Assembly (NCBI RefSeq): GCF_034258515.1
Contig: NZ_CP139438.1
Span: 3,720,001 to 3,784,000 of the forward strand
From: Pseudarthrobacter oxydans
GTDB lineage: Bacteria; Actinomycetota; Actinomycetes; Actinomycetales; Micrococcaceae
DNA length: 64,000 bases
Direction: 5' to 3'
The notes under the pieces are model-generated. The model made no database searches and was not told where the DNA came from. It was given only the letters and a program-made list of their open reading frames with translations. Of this stretch, positions 1 through 9,204 are shown in pieces (positions within the stretch are counted from its first letter, which is position 1; each line of letters starts with the position of its first letter). A program made the position numbers and the translations under genes.

Positions 1-1
1 C

Positions 2-109
2 GCGGCGAGGGGCGAGGTCGAGGAGGCGGCGCCGTCGTACGCCATGGACCGCTACAAACTCCTGGACGTCAGCGCCGGGACCACCGGAGGGGCCGGCGGC
101 GACGCCTGA
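2..109 (+). CDS. C-terminal end of an unidentified protein (partial)
   Basis: The window opens inside a frame that runs without a stop to TGA at 107-109, giving the last 35 residues. The tail reads through a YKLLDV stretch into a Gly/Ala/Thr-rich end, as many actinobacterial proteins do. The stop lies about 20 bases before the molybdenum-cofactor nucleotidyltransferase, so the two may be co-transcribed. Nothing in the visible tail identifies a family. Confidence 0.4.
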   Translation, partial: AARGEVEEAAPSYAMDRYKLLDVSAGTTGGAGGDA

Positions 110-127
110 GACAACAAGGGTTAGGGT

Positions 128-763
128 GTGGCTATGCGGAACACGGAGGCGGCGGACACCACCGGCGTTGTGCTCGCGGCCGGCGGCGGCGCCAGGCTGG
201 GACGCGGTCCCAAGGCGCTGCTCCCCTACCGTGGCCGGCCCCTGGTGGAAGCGGTCGCTGAAGCGCTGCTCGACGGAGGCTGCCGCGAGGTTGTGGTGGT
301 GCTCGGCGCGGGTGCCCACGACGTCCTGGCCGCCGCCAGGCTGGACGGCTGCCGCACGGTGGTGAACCATGAATGGCAGTCAGGGATGGGGAGTTCCCTC
401 CTGCTGGGCAACGCCGCCGCCGATCCCCGGGACCACCTGATGATTGCCCTCGTGGACCAGCCCGGCCTGTCTTCCCTGGCGGTGGCGCGGCTGCTTGCGT
501 CCCACAGTCCGGGCCGGGTCACCGCAGCCGCGTACGACGACGGCGCTGCCGCAGCGCAGGGTGGGGACGGCGGGCTCCGCCGCGGCCACCCCCTGGTGAT
601 CGATGCCTCCCTGCGCCAGGCCGTGGCTGCAACCGTGACGGGCGATGCCGGGGCGCGCGCCTTCCTGCGTAACCACCCGGAACTGGTGGACGAGGTGGAT
701 TGCAGTGATCTCTCCAGCGGCCTGGATGTTGATACGCCGGAGCAGCTCTACCTGCTGGACTAG
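128..763 (+). CDS. MocA/MobA-like nucleotidyltransferase (molybdenum cofactor cytidylyltransferase type)
   Basis: This 211-residue protein has the NTP-transferase fold signature near its N-terminus: LAAGGGARLG at residues 16-25 followed by KALLP with the conserved lysine at 29, and a VDQPGL metal/nucleotide motif near residue 104. The family transfers CMP or GMP to molybdopterin. CTP-dependent MocA members mature cofactor for xanthine dehydrogenase-type enzymes, which fits the xanthine dehydrogenase genes close by (inference). The start is GTG at 128 or ATG at 134; an AGGG at 123-126 suits the ATG better. Other NTP_transf_3 functions cannot be excluded. Confidence 0.8.
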   Translation: MAMRNTEAADTTGVVLAAGGGARLGRGPKALLPYRGRPLVEAVAEALLDGGCREVVVVLGAGAHDVLAAARLDGCRTVVNHEWQSGMGSSLLLGNAAADPRDHLMIALVDQPGLSSLAVARLLASHSPGRVTAAAYDDGAAAAQGGDGGLRRGHPLVIDASLRQAVAATVTGDAGARAFLRNHPELVDEVDCSDLSSGLDVDTPEQLYLLD

Positions 764-765
764 CC

Positions 766-1431
766 CTACGTGCTGGGCTGGGTGGTGATGCTTCCGGCCA
801 GGAGCAACTCCTCCAGACCGCGCTTGAAGCCCGAGCGTCCGCCGTGGGCCGGATGCCGGACCTTGGGCGCATCCATTCCGCTGGCCAGCAGGCTTCGGTG
901 CGCGACGTTTCCCACGGCCACCACGGTTTGGATGGCGAACAGTTCCGCCAGCTCCTGCCAAAACAGAGTTCCCAGCCGGGCTTCGGCAGCCGTTGGCGTC
1001 CGGTTGGACTGCGGCTTCCCCGGAACATGGGTATGCCAAGGGCACGCGCTCCACAGCAGGGGAAGGAACTGCAGCTCCGCCAGGACGCCCCACATCACCG
1101 TTGCGGTGGGCTCGGCCGCAACAACCGCCGCCTCCGGCGGCAATGCGTAGCCCTTGCCCGGCCCGAACAGGCCGAAGGAGTTGGCCGGCCCCTGGAACAT
1201 GGTGCGGTTGGTGAAGGGGACACCGGTGATCCGCATTCCCCTGAAGCCCGGGGCTTCGCCCAACAGGAGCACCTTCGGCGAGCGGTCCCCCATCTCCTCC
1301 AGGTAAAGCTCCAGGTTGCGCCGGCGCACGGCGTTCTCCGGGACACTGTGGTCAAAGAAGTTGTTGCGTCCCGGAACCGTGGGCACGGCTGCGAGCCGTT
1401 CCACGAAGCCGCCGGCGGCAGGCGCTTTCAT
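766..1431 (-). CDS. Uracil-DNA glycosylase family protein
   Basis: The 221-residue product carries UDG-superfamily motifs: GEAPG at residues 58-62 (water-activating loop), NRTPT at 143-147, an AVGNVA strand at 172-177, and HPAHGG at 193-198, which matches the HPS/HPxH DNA-minor-groove loop position. Family members excise uracil or related bases from DNA. The N-terminal extension has no visible Fe-S cysteine set, so a family 4 or 5 enzyme is unlikely. It lies 36 bases downstream of the aldo/keto reductase on the same strand and ends against the convergent nucleotidyltransferase. Exact substrate is not readable from the sequence. Confidence 0.75.
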   Translation of the reverse strand: MKAPAAGGFVERLAAVPTVPGRNNFFDHSVPENAVRRRNLELYLEEMGDRSPKVLLLGEAPGFRGMRITGVPFTNRTMFQGPANSFGLFGPGKGYALPPEAAVVAAEPTATVMWGVLAELQFLPLLWSACPWHTHVPGKPQSNRTPTAAEARLGTLFWQELAELFAIQTVVAVGNVAHRSLLASGMDAPKVRHPAHGGRSGFKRGLEELLLAGSITTQPST

Positions 1432-1467
1432 CTGCAGTGTTCCCGGAACCCCCAGGAGTCCTGCACG

Positions 1468-2448
1468 CTACCAGCGCGGGTGGATGGCTTCGCGGAAGTA
1501 GTGGTCGTAAATCCAGCGGACCCCGGCGTCGAACTCTTCGCTGACGGCCACGGAAGCCGCGGCAGCGTTCGCCGCTGCCTGGTCCACGTTCCGCGCCCCG
1601 GGGATCACGGTGGTGACGCCGTCCTGCGCGGCAATCCAGGCGATGGCTGCCTGGGCCGTGGTGGCACCGGCAGGCACAAGCTGCTCGAACTCGGCCACGG
1701 CCTTCAGCCCCAGCTCATAGTCCACGCCGGAGAAGGTCTCGCCGACGTCGAAGGAGCCACCGTTGCGGTTGTAGTTCCTGTGGTCGTTCTCCGCGAAGGT
1801 GGTTTCCTTGGTGTATTTGCCCGAGAGCAGCCCCGAAGCCAGCGGCACCCGGGCAATGATCCCGACGTTGGCAGCTTTCGCTGCGGGCAGGACTTCGTCG
1901 AGGGGCTTGAGCCGGAAGGCGTTCAGGATGATCTGGACGGAGGCGGTGCCCGGGTGCCGGATCGCTTCCAGCGCCTCATCCGTGCGCTCCACGCTGACGC
2001 CGTAGTTGCGGATGGCGCCCTCGGAGACCAGGGTGTCCAGCGCGTCGTACACCTCGGCGTTGCTGTACACGGGCGTGGGCGGGCAGTGCAGCTGAACCAG
2101 GTCCAGGGTGTCCGTCCCCAGGTTCTTACGGGACCGGTCCACCCACTGGCGGAAGTTGGCCAGGGTGTAGTTCTCCGGCTGCTGGTCCACGCGGCGGCCC
2201 ATCTTTGTGGCCACCGTGATATCCAGGCCGGGATTGTCAGCCAGGAACTTTCCGATGGCCTGCTCGCTCTTGCCGTCACCGTAGACGTCGGCGGTGTCGA
2301 AGAAGTTCACCCCTGCTTCCGCGGAGGCTGCCAGGACGGCCTGCGCCTGTGCCGGGTCAACGTTGCCCCAGTCAGCGCCAAGCTGCCAGGTTCCCAGCCC
2401 GACGATGGAGACGTTCCGTCCGGTCTTGCCTAAAATCCGCTGTTCCAT
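1468..2448 (-). CDS. Aldo/keto reductase
   Basis: This 326-residue protein is a typical single-domain (beta/alpha)8 NADPH-dependent aldo/keto reductase. Visible signatures are GLGTWQLG near residue 17, FDTADVYGDG with the catalytic Asp/Tyr, ATKMGRR with the catalytic Lys, and LVQLHCPP with the active-site His. The C-terminal IPGARN motif binds the cofactor phosphate. It is of the YhdN/general stress protein 69-like type by overall layout. It probably forms a short leftward transcript with the uracil-DNA glycosylase. Its position next to the xanthine dehydrogenase operon does not itself point to purine metabolism. Confidence 0.9.
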   Translation of the reverse strand: MEQRILGKTGRNVSIVGLGTWQLGADWGNVDPAQAQAVLAASAEAGVNFFDTADVYGDGKSEQAIGKFLADNPGLDITVATKMGRRVDQQPENYTLANFRQWVDRSRKNLGTDTLDLVQLHCPPTPVYSNAEVYDALDTLVSEGAIRNYGVSVERTDEALEAIRHPGTASVQIILNAFRLKPLDEVLPAAKAANVGIIARVPLASGLLSGKYTKETTFAENDHRNYNRNGGSFDVGETFSGVDYELGLKAVAEFEQLVPAGATTAQAAIAWIAAQDGVTTVIPGARNVDQAAANAAAASVAVSEEFDAGVRWIYDHYFREAIHPRW

Positions 2449-2512
2449 CCCTCGACTATAGGCCGAGGCTGCGCAGCCACCGGAATTTTACGGCACCCGC
2501 CACGCCGGATCC

Positions 2513-5344
2513 TCAGATGGCCGAGCGCTGCAGGTTGGGCACCAGCCCCGCTTCCTTCAGGCCCAGGTAGATCTTGTCGCGTGCAATGGGCAATGAGGTA
2601 AAGCGCACCCCGGTGGCGTTGCGGATTGCGTTGGCCAGCGCCGGTGCAACCGGGTTGAACGGGCTCTCGCTCATGGATTTTGCCCCCAGCGGCCCCAGTT
2701 TGTCGTTCGTGTCGGCAAAGTACACCTCACTGCGGGGAACGTCGGCAAAGGTGGGGATGTGGTACTGCCGGAGGATGTCCGTGGTGACCCGGCCGGCGTC
2801 GTCAACCACCACCTCCTCATACAGCGCGGCACCCAAGGCCTGGGCAATCCCGCCTTCGATCTGGCCGCGGCACTGGCGCGGATTAACCACCACGCCGGCG
2901 TCCGCGGCCTGCACGCTCTGCAGGATTTTCAGCTCTCCCGTGCCGCGGTTCACCGCAACGCGGAAGCCGTGCACGTTGAACGCCACGGAACGCGGCGTCC
3001 CGCCCCAGCGTCCCTCCGCCGCGAGTTCGACGCCGGCGTCAGCGGCCGCCTGTGCCAGTTCGGCCAGCGGCACGGACGTTCCGTCAATGACCACCGAGCT
3101 ACCGGCGAGGACGCAGGCCGAGGCCTGGGTCTGGCGGATGCCGGCTGCGAAGGCGCGGATCCGGACGGCGAGTTCCTCCGCGGCGGCGAGCGTTGCCTTG
3201 CCGGCCACCACGGTTCCGGCCGAGCCGAAGGCCCCGGTATCGTGCTCAACGAGGTCGGTATCGGACTGCCGCACCACCACCCTGGCGGCCTCCGTGGACA
3301 GCGCCGTGGCGGCCAGCTGGGCGTGGACGGTGGTGGTGCCATTGCCGAACTCGGCGGTTCCGACGTCGGCCTGGTACGTCCCGTCTGGCAGGAGCCGGAG
3401 GCGGGAGTGGGCAAAGTGGCCGCGCGGGGGCACGGTGTCGATCATGGAGAGCGCCGTGCCCTCGCCGGTGAGCCAGTCCGGGCCCAGTTCGTCGAGGCCG
3501 GCGGCGCGATAGCGTTCCCGGCCCCGGGCCAGGGCTTCGCGGACCAGGCTCAGGCACTGGTCCAGGCCGTAGCTGCCGTAATGGACGTCCTCCTCGGGCT
3601 CCGGCTGGGTGGACAGCATCCGGTCGCCTTCGCGCACCATGTTCCGGCGGCGGAACTCGAACGGGTCCATGCCGATGCCGGCTGCGAGCTCGTCCATGGC
3701 CGACTCGATGGCGAAGATCATCTGGCTCAGCCCGTAGCCGCGGAACGCCCCGGCCGGGACCGTGTTGGTGTACACCGCATGGGCGTCCACTTTTTTGTTG
3801 GCGCAGTTGTAGACGCTCAGGGATTCGCCGCAGCCGTGGAACATCACGCCGGGTCCGTGGTTGCCGTAGGCGCCGGTGTTGGTCAGGACGTCCAGTTCCA
3901 GGGCGGTGAGCCGTCCGTCATTGCTGGTGCCGGCCTTGAGCTTGATGGTGAACGGATGACGGGTGGTGGTGGCCGTGAACTGCTCGGTCCTGGTCAGTTC
4001 CAGCTGGACCGGCCTGCCCAGTTTCAGGGCTGCGAGGGCCACGATGTCCTCGGTGAGGACTTCCTGTTTTCCGCCGAACCCGCCGCCTACGCGGCCGGCC
4101 ACCACGTGCACCTGCTCCTCCGGGAGCCCGAAGACCCGGCACAGCGTCCGCCGGACCAGGAACGGGACCTGGCTGGACGTGCGGACCTGCAGCCTCCCGT
4201 CGCCGTCCACTGATGCGATGGCCGCATGGGTTTCCAGGGCCACGTGCTGGACCCGCTGGGTGCGGTAGGTCTGTTCATGGATGAAGTCCGCGGCGGCGAA
4301 GCCCTCGGCCACGCTCCCCAGTTCGGAGTGCAGCTCGGCCACCACATTGCGGTCGGGCCGGGAAATGCGCGCCACAGTTCCATCCTTGTCCCCGTGCACC
4401 AGGGGCGCACCCGGCTGCAGTGCATCCCGGGGTGAGAAGACTGCAGGGAGTTCCTGGTACTCCACCTCCAGTGCGCGGACCCCGGCCTCTGCGGCGGCCA
4501 CCGTTTCGGCCACCACCGCGGCAACCCGCTGGCCCCTGAAGCGCAGCACGTCATCCAGCACGCGGGTATCGTCCGGGTCATCGGTGAACAGTTCGTGCTG
4601 GGCAGTGGAGAACAGCTGTTCCGGTGCGTCCTTGTGGGTGAAGACGGCCACCACGCCCGGTACCTTCAACGCCTGTCCAGTGTTGATGGAGCGCACCCGG
4701 GCATGCGCGTGCGGCGAGCGCAGGAGCTTGAGGTGGAGCAGTCCCTGCAACTGGTCGGTGGGAACGTCCAGTGTGTAGCGGGCGGTGCCGGTCACCACGG
4801 CGCGGCTGGCGGGTGCCGGAACGTCGTCACCCAGCTGTCCCGGCTCGGGATCCGGCTGCCCCTCCCCCGCAATTCCGGAGCCCTGTCCCTTGGGATCGGG
4901 GTGGCCGGCGTGTCCGTAGACAGCGTCGGAAATGGCCCGGTATCCGGTGCAGCGGCAGAGGTTGCCCTTGAGGTTGCGGGGCAGGTTGTCCTTCTGTTCG
5001 TCGTTGAACGCAGCGGCCGTCATCACCATGCCGGCCGTGCAGAACCCGCACTGGAAACCCTGGCGCTCCATGAACTGCTGCTGGACGGGGTGGAGGTCTG
5101 CCCCGTCGCCGGCGGTGGACGCCAGTCCCTCGATGGTGGTGACGGCGTGACCTTCGGCCCTCACGGCCGGGTAGATGCAGCTGTGCACCGGGGTGCCGTC
5201 CACGTGCACGGTGCAGGCACCGCAGTCTCCGCCGTCGCAGCCCTTCTTCACACCGAGGCTGCCCTGCTCCCGCAGGAAGGTGCGCAGGCATTGCCCCGGG
5301 CGGGGTGCGGCGTCCGCCTCTTTTCCGTTGATTTCGATGGCCAC
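2513..5344 (-). CDS. Xanthine dehydrogenase-type oxidoreductase, fused 2Fe-2S and molybdopterin subunits
   Basis: The 943-residue protein joins two subunits that are often separate. Residues 1-150 are a CoxS-like ferredoxin with two cluster motifs: Cys36, 41, 44 and 56, then Cys99, 102, 130 and 132. From about residue 175 follow the hammerhead and molybdopterin-binding domains, with RVGGGFGGKQE, GAFRGYGLSQ holding the substrate-binding Arg, and MSESPFNP holding the probable catalytic Glu near the C-terminus. It would oxidise hypoxanthine or xanthine to urate, with electrons passing to the FAD subunit encoded just upstream (gap 3 bases). The last gene of the leftward operon; XdhC and purine permease lie upstream. 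Substrate is inferred from context. Confidence 0.88.
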   Translation of the reverse strand: MAIEINGKEADAAPRPGQCLRTFLREQGSLGVKKGCDGGDCGACTVHVDGTPVHSCIYPAVRAEGHAVTTIEGLASTAGDGADLHPVQQQFMERQGFQCGFCTAGMVMTAAAFNDEQKDNLPRNLKGNLCRCTGYRAISDAVYGHAGHPDPKGQGSGIAGEGQPDPEPGQLGDDVPAPASRAVVTGTARYTLDVPTDQLQGLLHLKLLRSPHAHARVRSINTGQALKVPGVVAVFTHKDAPEQLFSTAQHELFTDDPDDTRVLDDVLRFRGQRVAAVVAETVAAAEAGVRALEVEYQELPAVFSPRDALQPGAPLVHGDKDGTVARISRPDRNVVAELHSELGSVAEGFAAADFIHEQTYRTQRVQHVALETHAAIASVDGDGRLQVRTSSQVPFLVRRTLCRVFGLPEEQVHVVAGRVGGGFGGKQEVLTEDIVALAALKLGRPVQLELTRTEQFTATTTRHPFTIKLKAGTSNDGRLTALELDVLTNTGAYGNHGPGVMFHGCGESLSVYNCANKKVDAHAVYTNTVPAGAFRGYGLSQMIFAIESAMDELAAGIGMDPFEFRRRNMVREGDRMLSTQPEPEEDVHYGSYGLDQCLSLVREALARGRERYRAAGLDELGPDWLTGEGTALSMIDTVPPRGHFAHSRLRLLPDGTYQADVGTAEFGNGTTTVHAQLAATALSTEAARVVVRQSDTDLVEHDTGAFGSAGTVVAGKATLAAAEELAVRIRAFAAGIRQTQASACVLAGSSVVIDGTSVPLAELAQAAADAGVELAAEGRWGGTPRSVAFNVHGFRVAVNRGTGELKILQSVQAADAGVVVNPRQCRGQIEGGIAQALGAALYEEVVVDDAGRVTTDILRQYHIPTFADVPRSEVYFADTNDKLGPLGAKSMSESPFNPVAPALANAIRNATGVRFTSLPIARDKIYLGLKEAGLVPNLQRSAI

Positions 5345-5347
5345 GTT

Positions 5348-6268
5348 TCAGGCCCCTTCCTGCTGTGCGTCAAGCCTGCGGTGGTTCGGCGGCCAGAAGT
5401 CGCCCGATGCCCGGAGTCCGGGGGCCCCTTCGGGGGCAGCGAGTTCTGCGCGGATCTCTTCCGCCAGGCGGTAGGTCATGTCCCGGCGCCAGGCTGGCAG
5501 GCCGTGGATGTCGTTGTGGTAGAGGTCGTCAGGGATGGCCTCCCGGATGGCCGCGGCCAGGTCCCCGGTCTCCGGGACCTCGTCGAAGCGCAGCTGCACA
5601 GGCCGCTTGGTGGCCGCGGTGACGGTGAGCACCAGGCGGTGTCCGCCGTCGAGCCTTCCAACCAGCAGCACCCCCGACCTGCCCAGGTTAGTGAGGGACA
5701 GGCGGCGGAATGCCACCCTGGATTCAAGGGCCGACGCCGGGAGGAAGACGCTGCGGAGAAGCTCGCCGGGTGCCAGGCAGTTCCGGGCGTCGCCGGTGAC
5801 GAAGTCCGCCACCGGCACGCTGCGGCTGGTCCCGCCGGGCGCAAGGACTGTGGCTGTTCCGTCCAAACCGGCGCAGAGCGAAATAACCGGACCGGCGGGC
5901 AGGGACGTGCACAGGTTGCCGCCCACGGTGGACATGTTCCAGACCTTGAAGGACGCCACGAAGGAGTCGCAGCAGGGCCGGACCAGGTCCAGGGCGGGCC
6001 AAGTCCGGCCGATCGCTGCGGGTGCGGCCGGAAGTTCATACAGTTCGGCGATGGTGCAGGTGGCAGCTAGCTCGATGCCTCCGTCAGTGACGGTCACCGG
6101 GGCCCAGCCGGAGCTTCCCAGGTCCAGGAGGCGCGTCAGCGGCCGGGGGCCGAACGCCAGGCTGCCGTAGGAGAACAGCACGGTGCCGCCGGCCAGCCAC
6201 GCGTCGCCGTCGCGCCATTCTGCGGGGTCGGTGGTGGCGACCACGGCCTCGATGGTGTTCATGTCCAT
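5348..6268 (-). CDS. FAD-binding subunit of xanthine dehydrogenase-type enzyme
   Basis: The 306-residue product matches the CoxM/PucC/XdhB medium subunit: AGGT near residue 26 and TVGGNLCTSLPAGP near 145 are the two FAD-binding glycine motifs. It passes electrons from the 2Fe-2S clusters of the neighbouring fused subunit to NAD+ or another acceptor. An AGGAG five bases before ATG 6268 supports this start; a second ATG at 6262 would give a 4-bp ATGA overlap with the XdhC gene. Either way the gene overlaps xdhC and is probably translationally coupled to it. Confidence 0.88.
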   Translation of the reverse strand: MDMNTIEAVVATTDPAEWRDGDAWLAGGTVLFSYGSLAFGPRPLTRLLDLGSSGWAPVTVTDGGIELAATCTIAELYELPAAPAAIGRTWPALDLVRPCCDSFVASFKVWNMSTVGGNLCTSLPAGPVISLCAGLDGTATVLAPGGTSRSVPVADFVTGDARNCLAPGELLRSVFLPASALESRVAFRRLSLTNLGRSGVLLVGRLDGGHRLVLTVTAATKRPVQLRFDEVPETGDLAAAIREAIPDDLYHNDIHGLPAWRRDMTYRLAEEIRAELAAPEGAPGLRASGDFWPPNHRRLDAQQEGA

Positions 6269-7512
6269 GCGATCTCCTGCTGCAAAAGGTTTGTAGGGGC
6301 CGGCGCCTTGGCTGGTGCGGGTGCTGACGGCGCGGCGGTCCGGTGGATAGGGCCGGAGGTCTCCCTCAACGGCTGATGTGATGCCGCCGGGTTGCGGGCG
6401 GCGATGATTTCGGCGAGGACGGAGACCGCCACTTCGGCGGGGGTCACTGCTCCGATGTCCAGGCCGAGCGGTGAGTGGAGCTGGGCGATCCGCTCCGGGC
6501 GCACTCCCCGGTCCAGGAGGGAATCGACCCGTTGGACGTGGCTGCGCCGTGAGCCGAGTGCTCCGATGAACGCGACATCCAGTGCCAGCGCGGCTTCCAG
6601 CAGCGGAATGTCGAACTTGGGGTCGTGGGTCAGGACGCAGACCACGGTCCGGGAATCCACCCGCCCCGCAGCCGCTTCTGCTGCCAGGTACTGGTGCGGC
6701 CAGGCTGTGACCACCTGGTCCGCCGCCGCGAACCGTGACTGGGAGGCAAAGGCCGGGCGGGCATCCACCAGGGTGACCAGGTAGCCGAGCGGTTTGGCGG
6801 CCGGCAGCAGCGCTGCGCTGAAGTCATTGGCACCGAAGACCAGCAGGCGCGGCGGTGCGAGCCTGGTTTCCACCAGGACGGCGGCGTTACTGGTGCACAG
6901 CCCTGCTGAGCCCAAATCCAGCACAGCGGTGGTGCCGGCACGGAGCATCGACTCGAGCTGCGCGGCGCTGGCCCGCCAGATTGGTTCGCTGCCGCCGGTA
7001 CAGTCGCGGCTTTCCAGCAGCGTGGCCAGTCCGCGCTGTCCGGCTGCCTCGATGGCGCCGGGGTCCGGAAGAACGACGGCGCCGCTGCCGCCGGCATCAG
7101 GGCGGACGTCCAGCCTGCGGACAAGGGCCACGGGTTCGTCCGGCCCGTACCCCGCCAACTGCCGGACGGCTTCCCCCAGCGCGCACCCGCGGTTCCTGTT
7201 GGCCGGCTCGATGTACACATCCAGCTCTCCGCCGCAGGTGAGCCCGGCGGCGAAGGCATCGGCGGCGCTGAAGCCGAAGGTCTCAAGCCGGGCGACGCCG
7301 TCGTCCAGGACGTCCAGCGCCGCCGCCACGACGGCGCCTTCGACGCAGCCTCCGGAGAGGCTGCCCAGGACCGCGCCGTCCGCGGACACCAGCATGGAGG
7401 TGCCCACGGGCCGGGGGACGGAACCGCTGGCGCGCACGATGGTGGCCACTGCGAAGGGCTGTCCGGCCAGGGCCGGCGCCCAGGTGCCCAGTGACGGGAT
7501 CAGGTCAAGCAT
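6259..7512 (-). CDS. XdhC/CoxI family molybdenum-enzyme maturation protein
   Basis: The 417-residue protein shows the XdhC_CoxI motif GSLSGGCVEGA at residues 50-60 and a C-terminal Rossmann domain with GALGSRRSH, typical of XdhC. XdhC proteins bind molybdenum cofactor, help sulphurate it and insert it into xanthine dehydrogenase. The gene directly precedes and overlaps the FAD subunit gene. An AAGGAG seven bases before ATG 7512 is a good ribosome site. The C-terminal 45 residues are Ala/Pro-rich and look like a linker or disordered tail. Confidence 0.9.
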   Translation of the reverse strand: MLDLIPSLGTWAPALAGQPFAVATIVRASGSVPRPVGTSMLVSADGAVLGSLSGGCVEGAVVAAALDVLDDGVARLETFGFSAADAFAAGLTCGGELDVYIEPANRNRGCALGEAVRQLAGYGPDEPVALVRRLDVRPDAGGSGAVVLPDPGAIEAAGQRGLATLLESRDCTGGSEPIWRASAAQLESMLRAGTTAVLDLGSAGLCTSNAAVLVETRLAPPRLLVFGANDFSAALLPAAKPLGYLVTLVDARPAFASQSRFAAADQVVTAWPHQYLAAEAAAGRVDSRTVVCVLTHDPKFDIPLLEAALALDVAFIGALGSRRSHVQRVDSLLDRGVRPERIAQLHSPLGLDIGAVTPAEVAVSVLAEIIAARNPAASHQPLRETSGPIHRTAAPSAPAPAKAPAPTNLLQQEIAWT

Positions 7513-7621
7513 GGCGGCACTCCTTCTTCCGCGCTGCGGTGGTGTCCATATTGTCGTTGCTGCGGGCTGGTTCGGAAAGCATGTGGTCCTGGAAGCGTGT
7601 GGGTCGGAAAATGCGCTGCCG

Positions 7622-7665
7622 TTCCGGACATCCGCTCCCCGGGTCGCGGGGGCGGATGTCCGGAA
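7622..7665. terminator. Hairpin between purine permease and xdhC
   Basis: A 14-bp perfect inverted repeat (TTCCGGACATCCGC and its complement) encloses a 16-base G/C-rich loop just after the purine permease stop codon on the minus strand. No T-run follows, so it may act as a partial terminator, a processing site or an mRNA 3-prime stabiliser that lowers expression of the xanthine dehydrogenase genes relative to the permease. Confidence 0.55.
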
Positions 7666-7674
7666 CCGGTGCGC

Positions 7675-9195
7675 TCAGGCGCCGAGCAGCAGGTTGATGG
7701 GTCCGCGGGCGAAGTACACGAGGAACCCTGCGCTGACCACCCACATGAGCGGATGGACCTTCCAGGCCTTGCCGGACGCGGCCCCGATAACGGCCCAGCT
7801 GATGAAGCCCACGCCGATGCCATTGGCGATCGAGTAGCTCAGCGGCATGGTGACAATGGTGAGGAAGGCAGGCAGGGCCACGCTGAACTTGCTGAACTTG
7901 ATCTCGCGGATCTGCGCCATCATCATTGCGCCCACCACCACCAGTGCGGCGGCGGCCACTTCGAGCGGAACCACGCTGGTGAGCGGGGTCAGGAACATCG
8001 AGCCCAGGAACAGGACGCCGGTCACCACGGACGCCAGGCCTGTGCGGGCGCCTTCACCGATGCCGGCGGCGGAGTCGATGTACACCGTGTTGGACGAGCC
8101 CGAGGTTGCCCCGCCGGCCACGGCGCCGAAGCCTTCCACGATGAAGGCGGATTTCAGCCGCGGGAACGTTCCGTCCTTGTGCGCGACGCCGGCGCTCTTG
8201 GCCAGGCCGGTCATGGTGCCCATGGCGTCGAAAAAGTTGGTGAACACCAGGGTGAACACCAGCATGGTGGCGGCCAGGGCTCCGATCCGGCCGAAGGCGC
8301 CGAACAGGTCAAAGTGTCCCACCAGGCCAAGATCCGGTGCCGAGACCAGCTGGCCGGAGAGGACCGGGGTGTTCAAGTGCCACCCGCCGGGGTTGGTTTC
8401 GGTGGCCGGGCCGATCTTCATGACTGCCTCGACGACGGCGGCCAGGAAAGTGGTGCCCACGATGCCGATCAGCAGCCCGCCCTGGACCTTGCGTGCCACC
8501 AGGATGCCCATGGCCAGCAGGCCGATGATGAACACCAGGGTGGGAACCGACGTGATGGAGCCGCCGTTGCCCAGCTGGACGGGGGGTCCGCCGGCCGACG
8601 CCTTGACAAAGCCGGAGTCCACAAACCCGATGAAGGCGATGAACAGGCCGATGCCCACCGTGATGGCGGCTTTCAGTTCCTTGGGCACGGCCCGGAAGAT
8701 GGCGGTGCGGGCACCGGTGATTCCGAACAGGACGATCAGGATGCCGTTGATCACCACCAGGCCCATGGCCTCGGCCCACGTGACTTCCTGGATGACGGAA
8801 ACGGCCAGGAACGAATTGATGCCCAGCCCGGCGGCAAGGCCGAAGGGCAGGTTGGCGACCAGCCCGAAGAGGATGGTCATGACGCCGGCGGTGAGCCCGG
8901 TGACGGCGCCCACCTGCGCTGCGGACAGCCAGCCCCCGGCGACGTCGGTAGGTGCATTGTCCGCGCTGAATCCTCCCAGGATCAGCGGGTTGAGGATGAC
9001 GATGTACGCCATGGTGAAGAAGGTGACCAGGCCGCCGCGGAATTCCCGCGCAAGCGTGGAGCCGCGCCGGGTGATCTGGAAGAACCGGTCAAGGAAGGAG
9101 CCCGGCGCCGGGGGCTTGGGAGTGCTGTTCGCCGGACGTGGGATGCGGGTGCTTGGAGCCGAATGCTCCTCGTGGGAATTGTCCAGGATGGTCAT
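7675..9195 (-). CDS. NCS2 family purine permease (AzgA/PbuG type)
   Basis: The 506-residue membrane protein has 12 or more hydrophobic segments and AzgA-subfamily signatures: FTMAYI near the first helices, GLGINSF, and NFFDAMGTMTGL near residue 325, followed by SGSSNTVYIDSAAGI. AzgA/PbuG/PbuO proteins are proton symporters for hypoxanthine, guanine and adenine. The hydrophilic 50-residue N-terminus is cytoplasmic. It lies 9 bases after the guanine deaminase gene in the same leftward transcript, so guanine or hypoxanthine uptake feeding deamination and oxidation is the likely job. Confidence 0.9.
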   Translation of the reverse strand: MTILDNSHEEHSAPSTRIPRPANSTPKPPAPGSFLDRFFQITRRGSTLAREFRGGLVTFFTMAYIVILNPLILGGFSADNAPTDVAGGWLSAAQVGAVTGLTAGVMTILFGLVANLPFGLAAGLGINSFLAVSVIQEVTWAEAMGLVVINGILIVLFGITGARTAIFRAVPKELKAAITVGIGLFIAFIGFVDSGFVKASAGGPPVQLGNGGSITSVPTLVFIIGLLAMGILVARKVQGGLLIGIVGTTFLAAVVEAVMKIGPATETNPGGWHLNTPVLSGQLVSAPDLGLVGHFDLFGAFGRIGALAATMLVFTLVFTNFFDAMGTMTGLAKSAGVAHKDGTFPRLKSAFIVEGFGAVAGGATSGSSNTVYIDSAAGIGEGARTGLASVVTGVLFLGSMFLTPLTSVVPLEVAAAALVVVGAMMMAQIREIKFSKFSVALPAFLTIVTMPLSYSIANGIGVGFISWAVIGAASGKAWKVHPLMWVVSAGFLVYFARGPINLLLGA

Positions 9196-9204
9196 CCCGG
9201 CCGC

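Noticed and set aside
844..2433. A 529-residue plus-strand frame over the UDG and aldo/keto reductase genes
   Set aside because: Both minus-strand genes have complete motifs; the plus-strand frame reads as a shadow.
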